Of a stretch of 64,000 bases of DNA, positions 37,849-47,604 are shown piece by piece. Location: NCBI RefSeq assembly GCF_033963835.1, contig NZ_JAXBME010000019.1, positions 1 to 64,000 on the forward strand, written 5' to 3'. The position numbers and the translations under genes were made by a program. A model generated the notes under the pieces. It saw nothing but the letters and a program-made list of their open reading frames with translations, did no database searches and had not been told where the DNA came from. Source of the DNA: Cytobacillus sp. IB215665 (lineage in GTDB: Bacteria > Bacillota > Bacilli > Bacillales > SM2101). Each line of letters starts with the position of its first letter. The stretch's first letter is position 1.

Positions 37849-38943
37849 TTATTTTACCATTTGAAATTGTTCATATATACGTTGATGTGAAACAGGAAAA
37901 GCGTATTTCTCCATTTCTTCATTTGTTACAATTTCACAATCTAGTGTATTATCGACATTACCAATGATTTCTCCTTGATATACAGTAATATTCCATATAA
38001 GGTGTGTGAACACATGTTCAATAGTTGCTATTTGACTACCTATTTTACAATTCACCTTATACTCACTCTCAACAAAGGCTTTTATTTGTTCTTTTGGAGT
38101 CCCTAAGTCTGTAAACAGCTCACAATTTGGAAATTCCCATAAGTTAGCCAAAAGACCTGTTTTCGGTCGTTTATGAATCAATACTTTGCCATCATTCGTT
38201 GTTAACACAACCGCTACCATCGATTTACGTTTAGGTGGTTTCTTTTTGCTTTTAACTGGAAGGTCACCCTGTACACCTTCAGCCACTGCTCGACAATGCT
38301 CCCGAACTGGACATAATAAACAAGCTGGCTTACCGGGTACACAAATCAATGCACCAAGTTCCATTAAAGCTTGATTGAAGTGTGATGGATTCTCCTTTGA
38401 AATCAAATCTCTAATCAATTCTTCAAATAATTTTCTCGTACTAGTTTTAGCTATATCCTCCCAAATAGACAAAATTCTTGCTAATACCCGCATTACATTT
38501 CCATCTACTGCAGGTTCTGGTATTCCATAGGCAATACTTAATATAGCACCTTTCGTATATGGGCCTATCCCCTTTAGCTTTGATATCTCTTCAGGGTTAT
38601 TCGGAACGACACCATTATATTTCTCGTTCACTTCTTTTACCGCAGTATGTAAGTTACGTACACGTGAATAATAGCCTAGTCCCTCCCAAGCTTTTAACAC
38701 TTCATCTTCATTTGCTTCTGCCAGCACTTCAATCGTAGGAAACTTATCAATAAAACGTTGAAAATATGGGATTACAGTGTCTACTCTCGTTTGTTGTAAC
38801 ATGATTTCCGATACCCATACTTTATAAGGATTTTGATCCTCTCTCCAAGGTAACTGACGCTGTTCCTTTTCAAACCAATGAAGTAGATCATCTTGAAATT
38901 GTTCAATGTTAAAGTTTTCTAAAATATTGTCATAATATTTCAC
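37849..38943 (-). CDS. mutY: A/G-specific adenine glycosylase MutY
   Basis: A 364-residue DNA glycosylase that removes adenine opposite 8-oxoG. It has the catalytic Glu in [10 protein letters not shown], helix-hairpin-helix [11 protein letters not shown] near 126-136, the catalytic Asp in AVDGNV, and the 4Fe-4S loop C-X6-C-X2-C-X5-C near 203-219. A C-terminal NUDIX-like domain (about 240-364) recognises 8-oxoG. B. subtilis yfhQ position. Confidence 0.95.
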   Translation of the reverse strand: MKYYDNILENFNIEQFQDDLLHWFEKEQRQLPWREDQNPYKVWVSEIMLQQTRVDTVIPYFQRFIDKFPTIEVLAEANEDEVLKAWEGLGYYSRVRNLHTAVKEVNEKYNGVVPNNPEEISKLKGIGPYTKGAILSIAYGIPEPAVDGNVMRVLARILSIWEDIAKTSTRKLFEELIRDLISKENPSHFNQALMELGALICVPGKPACLLCPVREHCRAVAEGVQGDLPVKSKKKPPKRKSMVAVVLTTNDGKVLIHKRPKTGLLANLWEFPNCELFTDLGTPKEQIKAFVESEYKVNCKIGSQIATIEHVFTHLIWNITVYQGEIIGNVDNTLDCEIVTNEEMEKYAFPVSHQRIYEQFQMVK

Positions 38944-38984
38944 GATATACCTCCTAGATGTTACACTAAAGATGAAATTGATAC

Positions 38985-39278
38985 CTAGCTAACAATAGCC
39001 CAACTGTGGATATTTTTTAACCCACCATCGACAAACTTTTCAAATTGACCAAAAATAGAATGATTTTTTTGCTTACGAACTTTTCGAAGTGCAAAATAAT
39101 GAGATCTTGTAGGAAGATAAAATGATTCAATATAACCGCTAGAAGTTCTATACCATTCAATCTTTGCTGCTTCAAATTCTGTTAGAAAGAATAACACATC
39201 CTCCATAACTTGTTCATATTGATAAATATGGAGATCATTTATAGGATACTCAACAAACATCTTTAAGCTTACTTCCAT
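38985..39278 (-). CDS. Conserved hypothetical protein, upstream of mutY
   Basis: A 97-residue protein with AAAGGGG 8 nt before its ATG, so it is probably real. It is soluble, rich in aromatic and acidic residues ([20 protein letters not shown]), with a basic C-terminal half. It lies 41 bp upstream of mutY in the same direction, suggesting co-transcription. I do not recognise a family. Confidence 0.6.
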   Translation of the reverse strand: MEVSLKMFVEYPINDLHIYQYEQVMEDVLFFLTEFEAAKIEWYRTSSGYIESFYLPTRSHYFALRKVRKQKNHSIFGQFEKFVDGGLKNIHSWAIVS

Positions 39279-39422
39279 TAAAAAAACCCCTTTAGAAATC
39301 TTGGTATTTGGTTACATTAAATAAGAATAGAGCAAAACCAATATGTTTGTATTATTGACATGTTCTTCTGTTCCCCAGAAACGTTCAAATGCCATATAAT
39401 ATTCCATTAAGGAGGATCAAGA

Positions 39423-40400
39423 TTGGATACTGGAACACATATAGTTATGGGAATTGCTATCGGTGGTTTAGCAACACTTGATCCGATAGCAGGAGCTGAT
39501 TCAATAACTGCACAAGGCATCATGATAGGAGCTATTGTTGGCTCACTTGCACCCGATCTAGATACAATATTGAAATTTAACAATGCAAAATACATTCGAA
39601 ATCACCGAGGCATTACACATTCTATTCCTGCGGTATTACTATGGCCTTTGTTAATCACTTTCGTTTTATATTTTATATTTCCTAGTGGGAATGCGCTACA
39701 TATATGGATTTGGACATTTCTAGCTGTAATCCTCCATGTTTTTGTCGACATTTTTAATGCTTATGGGACACAAGCTCTGCGACCTTTTACAAAAAAATGG
39801 GTTGCTCTAGGCGTAATAAATACCTTCGACCCTTTTATATTCATTATGCATATTCTTGGTATTTTCGTATGGAAGCTAGGAGCCTATCCAGGTTATACTT
39901 TTTTGACAATGTATATGATAATTGCTATCTACTACGTGATACGACTGATTAAACAGCGACAAATTACTAACTCGATTTTAAAACATCATAAAGATGTCGA
40001 AAGTATAACAATATCTCCTACATTTAAATTTAATCAATGGCATTTGGCTATAGCTACAAAAAATAACTTTTATGTAGCAAGAGCTATGGATGATGATATT
40101 ATTTTACATGATAAATATGAAAAGCATCCTGTTCCTAATTCACCGATCATTGATGCTGCCAAAAAAGATGAAAACTTGTCAGCATTTTTATCATTCTCAC
40201 CTATTTATCGTTGGGTAATCAATGAGTTTGATGATTATTACGAAGTAAAATTTATTGATTTACGGTATCGTAGCAAAGGACATTACCCATTCGTCGCAGT
40301 TGTTCAACTTGATTTAGACTTAAATATAATAAGCTCATATACAGGATGGGTATTTAGTGATCAAAAGCTTAGAAAAAAATTAAACATGATGACATACTAA
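39423..40400 (+). CDS. yfhP: YfhP membrane-bound metal-dependent hydrolase-like protein
   Basis: A 325-residue protein of the LexA-binding/YdjM-like metal-dependent hydrolase family. Putative metal ligands include H6 and D45-D47 in LAPDLD, and the family signature HRGITHS near 60-66. Several membrane helices lie between about 68 and 180, and a cytosolic C-terminal domain follows. Start TTG 39423 with GGAGG 7 nt upstream, giving MDTGTH as in B. subtilis YfhP, which is linked to yfhQ regulation. Confidence 0.85.
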   Translation: MDTGTHIVMGIAIGGLATLDPIAGADSITAQGIMIGAIVGSLAPDLDTILKFNNAKYIRNHRGITHSIPAVLLWPLLITFVLYFIFPSGNALHIWIWTFLAVILHVFVDIFNAYGTQALRPFTKKWVALGVINTFDPFIFIMHILGIFVWKLGAYPGYTFLTMYMIIAIYYVIRLIKQRQITNSILKHHKDVESITISPTFKFNQWHLAIATKNNFYVARAMDDDIILHDKYEKHPVPNSPIIDAAKKDENLSAFLSFSPIYRWVINEFDDYYEVKFIDLRYRSKGHYPFVAVVQLDLDLNIISSYTGWVFSDQKLRKKLNMMTY

Positions 40401-40615
40401 GCTAGAACTTCTAAAAGGGTCAAACTTCACACTTTTCAAAAAAGTTGTCACGTCTGACCCTTCCCCAAGCTGTTGTAAAAATTAGTAGAAAAAAGAAAAC
40501 CGTCTATTATTTGTTTATCCACATATTTTCATTTCTACTCATACATATGCCCCGTGTATCTCCTCATACTAATAATGTGTTCCTGAACACATCTATAATT
40601 AGGAGGTGGAGAGAT

Positions 40616-40780
40616 TTGGTAAGAAATAAAACGACAGGATTTCCCAATCAAAACAACCAAAAGTTCGAAGGAGAACCACGTGCGAAAGCTGAATATGCAT
40701 CTAAACGAGCAAATGGAACGATTAATACTCACCCTCAGGAAAGAATGAGGGCTTCAGGTCAAAGGCAAAACTCTTATTAA
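40616..40780 (+). CDS. sspK: Small acid-soluble spore protein K
   Basis: A 54-residue basic spore protein. The conserved block [18 protein letters not shown] and the [12 protein letters not shown] end match B. subtilis SspK. Start TTG 40616 with AGGAGG upstream. The palindrome TGTGTTCCTGAACACA lies just before it. It is followed closely by a second small gene. Confidence 0.92.
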   Translation: MVRNKTTGFPNQNNQKFEGEPRAKAEYASKRANGTINTHPQERMRASGQRQNSY

Positions 40781-40817
40781 ATAAGTATTACTTTTCCTTA
40801 ACCTTGGAGGTGTAATA

Positions 40818-40979
40818 GTGGCTAAGCATACTAAAAAACGTTTTTTTGATAACCGTTATTCTAATCCGTATCAACAGCCAGGTGCTAACCCTAAACATGC
40901 TCATGCTCAAGTAAATGGTGAAACACAGCAAGCACAAAACTTAATCATATTAGAAAATCAAACGAGAAAGCGCAGTTAA
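40818..40979 (+). CDS. YpzG-like small protein
   Basis: A 53-residue basic protein containing NPKHAHAQVNGETQQAQN and ending in TRKRS. The pattern recalls the YpzG family found in spore-formers. GTG 40818 with GGAGGTG upstream. It follows sspK by 37 bp and may share its sporulation control. The family name is from memory. Confidence 0.65.
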   Translation: MAKHTKKRFFDNRYSNPYQQPGANPKHAHAQVNGETQQAQNLIILENQTRKRS

Positions 40980-40990
40980 TAATTGTATGT

Positions 40991-41035
40991 AAAGACAAAA
41001 TAAGAGAGGGGTATACCCTCTCTTATTTTGTCTTT
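40991..41035. terminator. Bidirectional terminator between the YpzG-like gene and yfhH
   Basis: A 20-bp perfect stem, AAAGACAAAATAAGAGAGGG paired with its complement across GTATA, T-rich on both sides. It includes the last codons of yfhH. Confidence 0.9.
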
Positions 41036-41352
41036 ACTTTTTTCCCTAGCATTGAAATCGGAATACCTTCCTCACTATCTTCTTGACCTGTTCGATTCCC
41101 CCAAGCGAATATGCCATTTATATATTTCACTACAAAATGAACTCCTACATCGCCTTCTAATTCATACACTTCATCAGGCAAAAAATCTTCAGGATTTAAT
41201 AAATAAGCCTTTGCTATAACAGCTTTTCGCTCTAGTACGGCAAATTCATTAACCATGCCAAGTTGTTCTGCTTTACGCGCTTTTTCTAAAAGGTGTCCAA
41301 TTTCACTCTTTAGTTCAAACTCAGACATTTCACTAAAACGTTTCTCACCCAT
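41023..41352 (-). CDS. yfhH: YfhH, DUF1811 family
   Basis: A 109-residue protein. The N-terminal helical part (ELKSEIGHLLEKARKAEQLG, ending AYLLNPEDF near residue 57) and the small SH3-like C-terminal part (YINGIFAWGNR) match the DUF1811 family member YfhH. In B. subtilis it neighbours recX and sspK. The function is unknown. Confidence 0.88.
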   Translation of the reverse strand: MGEKRFSEMSEFELKSEIGHLLEKARKAEQLGMVNEFAVLERKAVIAKAYLLNPEDFLPDEVYELEGDVGVHFVVKYINGIFAWGNRTGQEDSEEGIPISMLGKKVKTK

Positions 41353-41648
41353 GTGTAGCTACACTCCGTTATCGTATTAATGAACTTATTTATGAGAAAT
41401 GATAATCAGGTGAAGTAGTGTCCCCCACCTGATTTCCCATCTATTCATATTCATATTTATTAATGACTTTGATCCAAATTTATCGCTATTAGATTAAAAT
41501 AGCTATGCGATTGTTATCTTATGAATGGAAAACTGAAGCCACGCATACTACTTGTAAGAGTGTCACTCCTTTGTACAAAATACAACAATCACTGCGATAA
41601 TAACCTATTAATAGTATAATGCATTATTAACAAGATACAAAGCAGGAT
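41353..41648. other. Gap with an AATCAGGTG/CACCTGATT hairpin
   Basis: The hairpin at 41404-41434 has a 9-bp stem with little T run on the minus strand. It could end lctP transcripts but is some 215 bp beyond the lctP stop. Nothing else is seen. Confidence 0.35.
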
Positions 41649-43313
41649 TTAAACAATAAATGAAATAATTAAACCTATTATACCTGCTGTTATTGCATAA
41701 TATAACATCGGAATAATCGTAAAACGGATAATTTGTCCCTCTTTACCTAAGAGTCCTACAACAGATGCAGCAGCAACAACATTCAGTACACAAACCATGT
41801 TACCTGCATTTGCCCCTAATACTTGTTGTGATAATACTAATTGATTACTTACACCAATTTGATCAGCAACACTAAATTGGAATAACGAGAACATCATATT
41901 ACTAAACGTAGCACTACCAGATATAAATGAACCTAGTGCCCCAATAATTGGCGCAACAAGAGGCCAAGCATTTCCAACAGCATTTGAAACCATTAGAGCT
42001 AACTCCATTGGCATACTTAATAAATCCGCACTATTTTCCCCAGAGTTTATGAAAATCCGAACCATCGGTAGAGCTGTACCTAATGCGATCGCACTTCCTA
42101 CTAGCGTTTTTGCTGAAGTAACAAAGGACTGTTTAACTGCTATTGCTGACATACGGTGCAAAAACACTGTTATTAATACGACTACGAGAAACACAGTTCC
42201 TGGTAGATATAACGGCTCGAAGGAATTACTTATGTTTGTGCCAAGAATATTACCCATACCAACCTTTACTGAACGGAGCATATCTTTAAATGGCAGCACA
42301 TCAATACGTGTAAGAACGAGTAACAAGGCTACTAACAAATATGGAATCCATGCCATTAGTATAGAAAGTGATTGTTTACCTTCACCTTCTGTCTTTATAT
42401 GTTCATTAATTTCATGTTGCTGTTCATTATCACCAAAACCCCAATGCTTTGTTGGTAAAAGGAAACCTTTTTTAGCGGCAGGAATAACGATAGCTAGACC
42501 AACAAGTCCACCGATAATTGATGGGAACTCCGGCCCAAGGAAGGTAGCCACGATAAAGGCAGGCACAGTAAAGCTTAACCCTGCAAACAAAGCAAATTTC
42601 CATACTTGTAAGCCTTCCTTCCAAGAACGGTTTTCACCGAAAAAGCGCGTTAAAATGATAACGAGGATTAAAGGAATAAATGTACCAATAAGAATGTCAA
42701 TTGAAACAGCTTGTTTAGCAACATTTTGTAAATATACTCCTAATGAATCAGTACCAAGTGATTCGACCACTTGAGGTGCAACTGAGGAACCTTGCTGAAG
42801 ACCTTGATTAACTCCAACAATAACTGGTGTACCAACTGCACCAAACGATACAGCACTACTATCTGCAATGAGTGCTAAAACAACTGCGGCTAAAGGAGGA
42901 AAACCTAATGCAACTAGTAAAGGTGCACCAATGGCAGCAGGCGTTCCAAAGCCAGCAGCTCCTTCAATAAACGAACCAAATAACCATGCTATAATAATGA
43001 CTTGTACACGTCTGTCTTGTGTAATTCCTAAAAATCCATTCCTAATTGAATCCATTGCACCACTATTTGTTAACGTATTAAGCAATAGAATTGCACCGAA
43101 TACAATCCACAAAATTGAAATGGTTATAATCCAACCTTCAATTGTCGCAGCTGCAACTTGAACAAATGGCATCTTCCAAAAAAGCAACGCCATAATGCCT
43201 GTTAGAACTAAACTAATCGGCATAGCCTTTGTTGCAGGTAGCCTTAAAATGACTAAGAAAATAAAAACTGCTAATATAGGGGATGAAGCCGTAATAATTT
43301 CTAAAAAATTCAT
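41649..43313 (-). CDS. lctP: L-lactate permease, LctP/LldP family
   Basis: A 554-residue polytopic transporter with about twelve membrane helices, matching the lactate permease family (conserved [16 protein letters not shown] near 110-125 and the [20 protein letters not shown] region). It imports L-lactate with protons. I choose ATG 43313 with AAAGGTGAT upstream; an ATG six codons earlier lacks a site. No ldh lies nearby, unlike B. subtilis. Repeat copy H lies 29 bp before the start codon. Confidence 0.9.
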   Translation of the reverse strand: MNFLEIITASSPILAVFIFLVILRLPATKAMPISLVLTGIMALLFWKMPFVQVAAATIEGWIITISILWIVFGAILLLNTLTNSGAMDSIRNGFLGITQDRRVQVIIIAWLFGSFIEGAAGFGTPAAIGAPLLVALGFPPLAAVVLALIADSSAVSFGAVGTPVIVGVNQGLQQGSSVAPQVVESLGTDSLGVYLQNVAKQAVSIDILIGTFIPLILVIILTRFFGENRSWKEGLQVWKFALFAGLSFTVPAFIVATFLGPEFPSIIGGLVGLAIVIPAAKKGFLLPTKHWGFGDNEQQHEINEHIKTEGEGKQSLSILMAWIPYLLVALLLVLTRIDVLPFKDMLRSVKVGMGNILGTNISNSFEPLYLPGTVFLVVVLITVFLHRMSAIAVKQSFVTSAKTLVGSAIALGTALPMVRIFINSGENSADLLSMPMELALMVSNAVGNAWPLVAPIIGALGSFISGSATFSNMMFSLFQFSVADQIGVSNQLVLSQQVLGANAGNMVCVLNVVAAASVVGLLGKEGQIIRFTIIPMLYYAITAGIIGLIISFIV

Positions 43314-43342
43314 ATCGATCACCTTTTTCATTTATTAAGAAA

Positions 43343-43450
43343 GCTGTTTCCGAGAAGAAAAAACATGTACACTGTTCTTTAAATCATGTCATCTATATAT
43401 GACTACTTCTTTACGGTTCACATTAGGTAACAAAATTTACGAAAAGAGCC
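43343..43450 (+). repeat. MITE-like element, copy H
   Basis: A 108-bp element from GCTGTTTCCGAGAAG to TAACAAAATTTACGAAAAGA-GCC, flanked by the perfect 9-bp repeat ATTAAGAAA (43334-43342 and 43451-43459). It sits between the lctP ribosome site and any upstream promoter. The rest of the 43314-43873 gap shows a weak cre-like GTAAAGCGTTTTCC at 43706-43719 and no gene. Confidence 0.85.
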
Positions 43451-43873
43451 ATTAAGAAAAGTACATACTTCCTAACAATACTTAAACAAGCCTACATTCT
43501 CTGTAGGCAAAGGTAAAAAATTGTTTGTTCATAAGAGTAGCAAGTGGGATAGTACTTTTTCATTTTAGATGGCAGTAAGTGCCCGAAGCAATAACAACAA
43601 AATTTGATCATCTAATCTAAACACACAGATCATTATACTCGAACTATGTGCTGGATTTCACAATCTTTTATGGCTTATTTGTGAACGTATTTGATTATAG
43701 TTTATGTAAAGCGTTTTCCTGATAAAAAGTACTCATTTTACTTAAAAGATTCACATAGTAAATTTCATTATAAGGATATTTTCACAATATTTATTAGTTT
43801 AAGCATAGTTGTGGTAAAATATCAATAAAATTTTGAACCACAATCATTTTTAAACGCATAAGGAGAATTCAAC

Positions 43874-44545
43874 ATGACAGAAACAATCTTAATTACTGGA
43901 GCAGGTTCCGGCTTAGGGCAAGAACTTGCCGTCCAATACAGTCAAAGTGGCAAGAATATTGTCTTAGCTGGCCGATCACTAGATAAGCTTTACAAAGTTC
44001 AATCTATGATTAATGAAGCTGGAGGACGCGCCTTTGTATACAAAATGGATATACGCAAGGCTAATGAAATTGAATTACAAATTCCTAACCTATTAAAAGA
44101 ATATAATGTGTCAATGCTTATTAACAACGCCGGCATAGGTTACTTCGGTAGCTTACCAGACCTAACATATTCGAATATTAATGATATGATTGAAACAAAT
44201 GTAACTGGAACTATCAATTTAACAAAGGCATGCTTACCTTATCTTTTATCATTACCTGAAGCCAAAGTTATGAACATTATATCCACCGCTGGTTTGCGAG
44301 GGAAAGTGAACGAATCTGCATATGTAGCTAGTAAGTTCGCTATTAGAGGTTTCACTGAAAGTTTAATTAAAGAATTAGAACATACTTCTGTATCATTGAC
44401 AGCTGTATATATGGGTGGTATGGATACACCATTTTGGGAAGAATCCGACCATATAAAGGATAAAAATCGCCTTCGGTCACCTTTAGAAGTTGCACAAAAA
44501 ATCATTGAACTAGACGACGGCCGTCCAGAAATTATCATAGAGTGA
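43874..44545 (+). CDS. SDR-family oxidoreductase
   Basis: A 223-residue classical short-chain dehydrogenase. Cofactor motif TGAGSGLGQ near 8-16, NNAG near 81-84, catalytic Ser in ISTAG near 133, and YVASK giving Y and K near 146-150. The length is at the short end for the family. A start site AAGGAG precedes ATG 43874. The substrate cannot be assigned; close relatives include YqjQ-like proteins. Confidence 0.85.
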   Translation: MTETILITGAGSGLGQELAVQYSQSGKNIVLAGRSLDKLYKVQSMINEAGGRAFVYKMDIRKANEIELQIPNLLKEYNVSMLINNAGIGYFGSLPDLTYSNINDMIETNVTGTINLTKACLPYLLSLPEAKVMNIISTAGLRGKVNESAYVASKFAIRGFTESLIKELEHTSVSLTAVYMGGMDTPFWEESDHIKDKNRLRSPLEVAQKIIELDDGRPEIIIE

Positions 44546-44636
44546 TAAGGAAAGCTGAGCGAACTCAATTCAACTCTACCTAACACCAGCACCGGCCTTT
44601 GGTAGCAGTGGAATTTCATCGTCCATATTTCGGGTG

Positions 44637-44732
44637 AAATTTTCAGTTATATGGGTCAATTCACTATATTTGCGGGTCAATTACTCAGTTATACGAGTCA
44701 AATCACCGTATTTACGAGTCAAATATGCGATT
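44637..44732 (+). repeat. Two tandem 42-bp repeats built on (T)ACGAGTCAA
   Basis: TTCAGTTATATGGGTCAATT and the following bases to GCGGGTCAA are repeated as TCAGTTATACGAGTCAAATC through TTTACGAGTCAAA. Each copy holds two GRGTCAA boxes about 21 bp apart, giving four evenly spaced boxes. The role is unknown. Confidence 0.6.
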
Positions 44733-44749
44733 AGCATTGGAGTCAAAGA

Positions 44750-44817
44750 CTATGATTGCGTTTTTTTGCCTTGAAATGGTGAAGTGACCTCGAGGGGATA
44801 GGTGCTGGAGCTGGACA
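44750..44817 (+). repeat. Hairpin repeat family 2, unit 4 (3' half)
   Basis: TTGCGTTTTTTTGCCTTGAA and GTGAAGTGACCTCGAGGGGA to GCTGGAGCTGGA match the 3' half of unit 2. The 5' half is missing. Confidence 0.55.
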
Positions 44818-44825
44818 ACCAGAAA

Positions 44826-44939
44826 AGAAGAGCCGATTGTTCAGACTCGACAAGCGTTGGAAGCTATTAAACAGAAGACGCTTTTTGTCTTCTGTTTAAT
44901 AGCTGAAACGACTCGAGGGGATAGGTGCTGGAGCTGGAC
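44826..44939 (+). repeat. Hairpin repeat family 2, unit 5
   Basis: AGAAGAGCCGATTGTTCAGA to GGTGCTGGAGCTGGA. The stem GCTATTAAACAGAAGACGC pairs with GTCTTCTGTTTAATAGC over a very small loop, 16 or more pairs. A minus-strand ORF at 44841-45065 is an artefact of it. Confidence 0.7.
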
Positions 44940-44947
44940 AATATAAT

Positions 44948-45017
44948 AGCGGCAGCGCCTCGTTTCCCCGACAAGCATTAAAGCTCTTTCACTTGATGAG
45001 GCATTTTGTCTTCTAGT
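44948..45017 (+). repeat. Hairpin repeat family 2, unit 6 (degenerate)
   Basis: AGCGGCAGCGCCTCGTTTCC then CCGACAAGCATTAAAGCTC and GAGGCATTTTGTCTTC resemble the 5' half of the unit. It runs up to the recX stop codon. Confidence 0.5.
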
Positions 45018-45027
45018 CTTATACCTA

Positions 45028-45846
45028 TTACTCAAAGGGCTTGTTCTTTTGAATAAATTCCTCAATTAACTCAATAGAAAACCCTTTGCGGTACAGTGCT
45101 TGCTTCAACTTTTGCTCATATTCCCACCCAGTATATTTCTTCAGACGGTTGTTTATCTTGCTAGCTTGATGCTGTAACGCCTCCAACTCATTATTTTCTT
45201 CTTGACCAGTAATTTCTGAAATTTCTTCTATTACAATTTGTATAATATCCCAATAAAACCCTTTTCGAACTAAAGTTTGTTCAATTTTTTGTTTTATGTT
45301 TAGTATTGAAAGCTTAGCACTTTGTTTAGCTATTTTCTCAGCATGTTTCATTGCGTGTTGAATTTGCAACTCAGTAGTATACGTATTCATCGCTTTTTCT
45401 GCATATCTTGCTGAAATTCCTTTTTCTTTCAATTCTCTTTTTATTCTGTCCGGACCTTTTATAGACGTTTTAATTTGTGTTTGTACGTAAGCCAACGCAA
45501 ATTGCTCATCATCTACATAATTAGCTTCTTGTAACTTATGTACTACCTCTTGAATGATTTGCTCTGGGACTTCATTTTTTTTCAAATAATCATCAATTTC
45601 TTTAATCGACCTTATTCGATAAGACAAATATCGTACTGCAACGTTATGAGCTTTTTTCACATCATCTGCAAACTGAATTTCTCCAACATCTAGCTCATCA
45701 ACTTCTTTGCCTTTTGTAAGATTATATTTTATAAGAACATCTTGATCGACACTAAATGCATATTCTTCACCTTTTCCTCTATCAAGATAAACATTATATC
45801 GCTCAGAGTTCTTCTTTTGCGTAACTATTTTTGTAATAAAAGCCAA
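45028..45846 (-). CDS. recX: Regulatory protein RecX
   Basis: A 272-residue RecX protein that modulates RecA filaments. The three-helix RecX repeats occur in series (about 65-110, 115-160, 165-215 and 225-265), longer than the about 150-residue proteobacterial form and typical for Bacillus. I choose TTG 45846, giving MAFITKI as in B. subtilis RecX (YfhG), with GGGGTGAT upstream. It is divergent from yfhF. Confidence 0.92.
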   Translation of the reverse strand: MAFITKIVTQKKNSERYNVYLDRGKGEEYAFSVDQDVLIKYNLTKGKEVDELDVGEIQFADDVKKAHNVAVRYLSYRIRSIKEIDDYLKKNEVPEQIIQEVVHKLQEANYVDDEQFALAYVQTQIKTSIKGPDRIKRELKEKGISARYAEKAMNTYTTELQIQHAMKHAEKIAKQSAKLSILNIKQKIEQTLVRKGFYWDIIQIVIEEISEITGQEENNELEALQHQASKINNRLKKYTGWEYEQKLKQALYRKGFSIELIEEFIQKNKPFE

Positions 45847-45946
45847 ACTTATCACCCCTCATTTAATTTTAGCAAAAAATTAGTGTTAAAAGGAGTATAC
45901 GATTTATAATGAAGGAAATGGTATTTAATGGTTAGGAGTGAGTGGA

Positions 45947-46855
45947 GTGAAAATAGCTATTGCTGGTGGTACAGGGTTTGTTGGTAAAGCAATTACCCAA
46001 TATCTTGTTGATCAAGGGCATGAATGCTTCATTTTAACTAGAAAGGAAAATCTAATTCATAACAACCCACTTATACACTATGTTACATGGCTTAATGATG
46101 ATAGTAACCCTGAGAGTCAGTTGAACGGAATGACTGCTTTTATAAACTTAGCAGGTGAGTCTCTTAATAGTGGTCGATGGACTGAAAATCGTAAAAAAAG
46201 AATTGTTAATAGTCGGCTCAATGCCACAAATGAAATAATTAGAATCATTACAAATCTAGAAATAAAACCTGATATCTTAGTAAATGCAAGTGGAATCGGT
46301 GTTTACGGTACATCTGAAGCTTTTACTTTTACAGAACAAGACGAAACCATCGGAACTGATTTCCTAGCAAAGACAGTTTCAGCATGGGAAAACTCGGCTA
46401 ATGCTTTACAGTCATATAATGTTCGAACAGTATTTGCTCGGTTCGGAATTATCCTCGGAAAAAGTGAAGGTGCATTACCTAAGATGATGACTCCATACAA
46501 GCTGTTTATCGGAGGTACAGTCGGTTCAGGAAAGCAATGGCTTTCTTGGGTTCATATTGATGATGTATGCAGAGCTATCGCTTACGTAATTAGTAATAAA
46601 AACGTGCATGGGCCAGTTAATATTACTGCTCCTAACCCCGAAACGATGAAAGGGTTTGGCATGAAAATAGGAGAAGCTTTGAGAAAACCTCATTGGCTCC
46701 CTATGCCAGCTATCGCCCTTAAGCTACTACTTGGCGAAATGAGTATGCTTATTGTTGAAGGGCAGAAAGTTTTGCCAGATGTCCTTTCAGTAGAAGGTTT
46801 TACATTTCGTTATCAGCATTTAGAGGATGCGTTGTCAGCACTACTAGTGAAATAA
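45947..46855 (+). CDS. yfhF: TIGR01777 family epimerase YfhF
   Basis: A 302-residue NAD(P)-binding extended-SDR protein of the YfhF/SulA-like family. The Rossmann motif is GGTGFVG near 8-14. The family's C-terminal DUF1731 region follows (LPMPAIALKLLLGEMS near 245-260). I choose GTG 45947, with AGGAG 8 nt upstream; another GTG nine bases earlier overlaps that site. The substrate is unknown. Same position as in B. subtilis, next to recX. Confidence 0.88.
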   Translation: MKIAIAGGTGFVGKAITQYLVDQGHECFILTRKENLIHNNPLIHYVTWLNDDSNPESQLNGMTAFINLAGESLNSGRWTENRKKRIVNSRLNATNEIIRIITNLEIKPDILVNASGIGVYGTSEAFTFTEQDETIGTDFLAKTVSAWENSANALQSYNVRTVFARFGIILGKSEGALPKMMTPYKLFIGGTVGSGKQWLSWVHIDDVCRAIAYVISNKNVHGPVNITAPNPETMKGFGMKIGEALRKPHWLPMPAIALKLLLGEMSMLIVEGQKVLPDVLSVEGFTFRYQHLEDALSALLVK

Positions 46856-46984
46856 CTACTTACCTTCACCTTGTATGCCTCAATCTAACATAGAGATACT
46901 GACATGAAAAAGGATTCAATGATTTATGCATTGATTATCATATGTATGGTGACACTAAAAATACATACCTAAAAAGGGGGTTGA

Positions 46985-47119
46985 ATGATGGTAGATAGAA
47001 AAAAAAGACGCGATAAGACAAAAAGCACATTAAGTAATGCCCAAGAAGTTTCATATGCTAGAGATTTCAAAATGGCTGATCAAGCTGGTGGATTCACAAG
47101 TAAACAAGCCCATCATTAA
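46985..47119 (+). CDS. yfhE: YfhE-like small protein
   Basis: A 44-residue basic protein (MMVDRKKRRDKTKST, then AQEVSYARDFKMAD and GGFTSKQ). The pattern matches the YfhE family, and its position before yfhD and after yfhF agrees with B. subtilis. GGGGG lies 4-5 nt before the paired ATGs. Function unknown. Confidence 0.75.
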   Translation: MMVDRKKRRDKTKSTLSNAQEVSYARDFKMADQAGGFTSKQAHH

Positions 47120-47344
47120 CAAAGACTATGGAAAACAGCTTTGACAAAGAACTGTTATTTTATCATGCATATTTTACCTAAATCTGTTCACCCTATTAAT
47201 GTTTGTTAAAGAATCTTTTTTGTAGTGTTTTTAAGAGACGGTTTTGCATGTAAATGGATTTAATAGTTGACAGCAAAAAGGTCAACACCGCGAAACAGCT
47301 TTACAGTTAAATGTTCTTAAAATAATTAAAGGAGTGATCGTATT

Positions 47345-47536
47345 ATGGGTAGAAGTCGTGGACAAAATTCGCGAGATAAGAACAAGGCAGGTCTTCCACA
47401 AGTCCCTAGAAATTTGAAGTTTGATGGGATTAACGAGGAATTTTCACGGGAGTTGGCTGATCAAGAGGATTTAGAAGCTCAAGCCCGTGCCGATGCTGCA
47501 GGCATAAGACAAAGTAATGCTAGACAAAAAGGTTAA
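47345..47536 (+). CDS. yfhD: YfhD family small protein
   Basis: A 63-residue hydrophilic protein of the YfhD family (MGRSRGQNSRDKNKAG, then FSRELADQEDLEAQARADAA). AAAGGAGTGAT precedes the ATG. In spore-formers these proteins are expressed in sporulation. The stretch between yfhE and this gene (225 bp) shows nothing else definite. Confidence 0.8.
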   Translation: MGRSRGQNSRDKNKAGLPQVPRNLKFDGINEEFSRELADQEDLEAQARADAAGIRQSNARQKG

Positions 47537-47604
47537 TTACTTATACCATATAAAAATTTACGTGTTTTAGCTCTAACTTTCAGATATGAAATCATAGAAA
47601 ATAG

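Noticed and set aside
42049..42774. 241-codon plus-strand ORF opposite lctP
   Set aside because: A shadow of the lctP reading frame; its composition fits reversed membrane codons.
43706..43719. cre-like GTAAAGCGTTTTCC between lctP and the SDR gene
   Set aside because: The core fits, but both ends depart from the consensus (about 11 of 14). Too weak to call.
43676..43800. Rex half-sites (TTTGTGAACG, ATTCACATAG, TTTTCACAAT)
   Set aside because: No complete dyad with the right spacing; AT-rich DNA gives such half-sites often.
44841..45065. Minus-strand ORF of 74 codons overlapping the recX end
   Set aside because: Same repeat-derived artefact; it overlaps recX in another frame.
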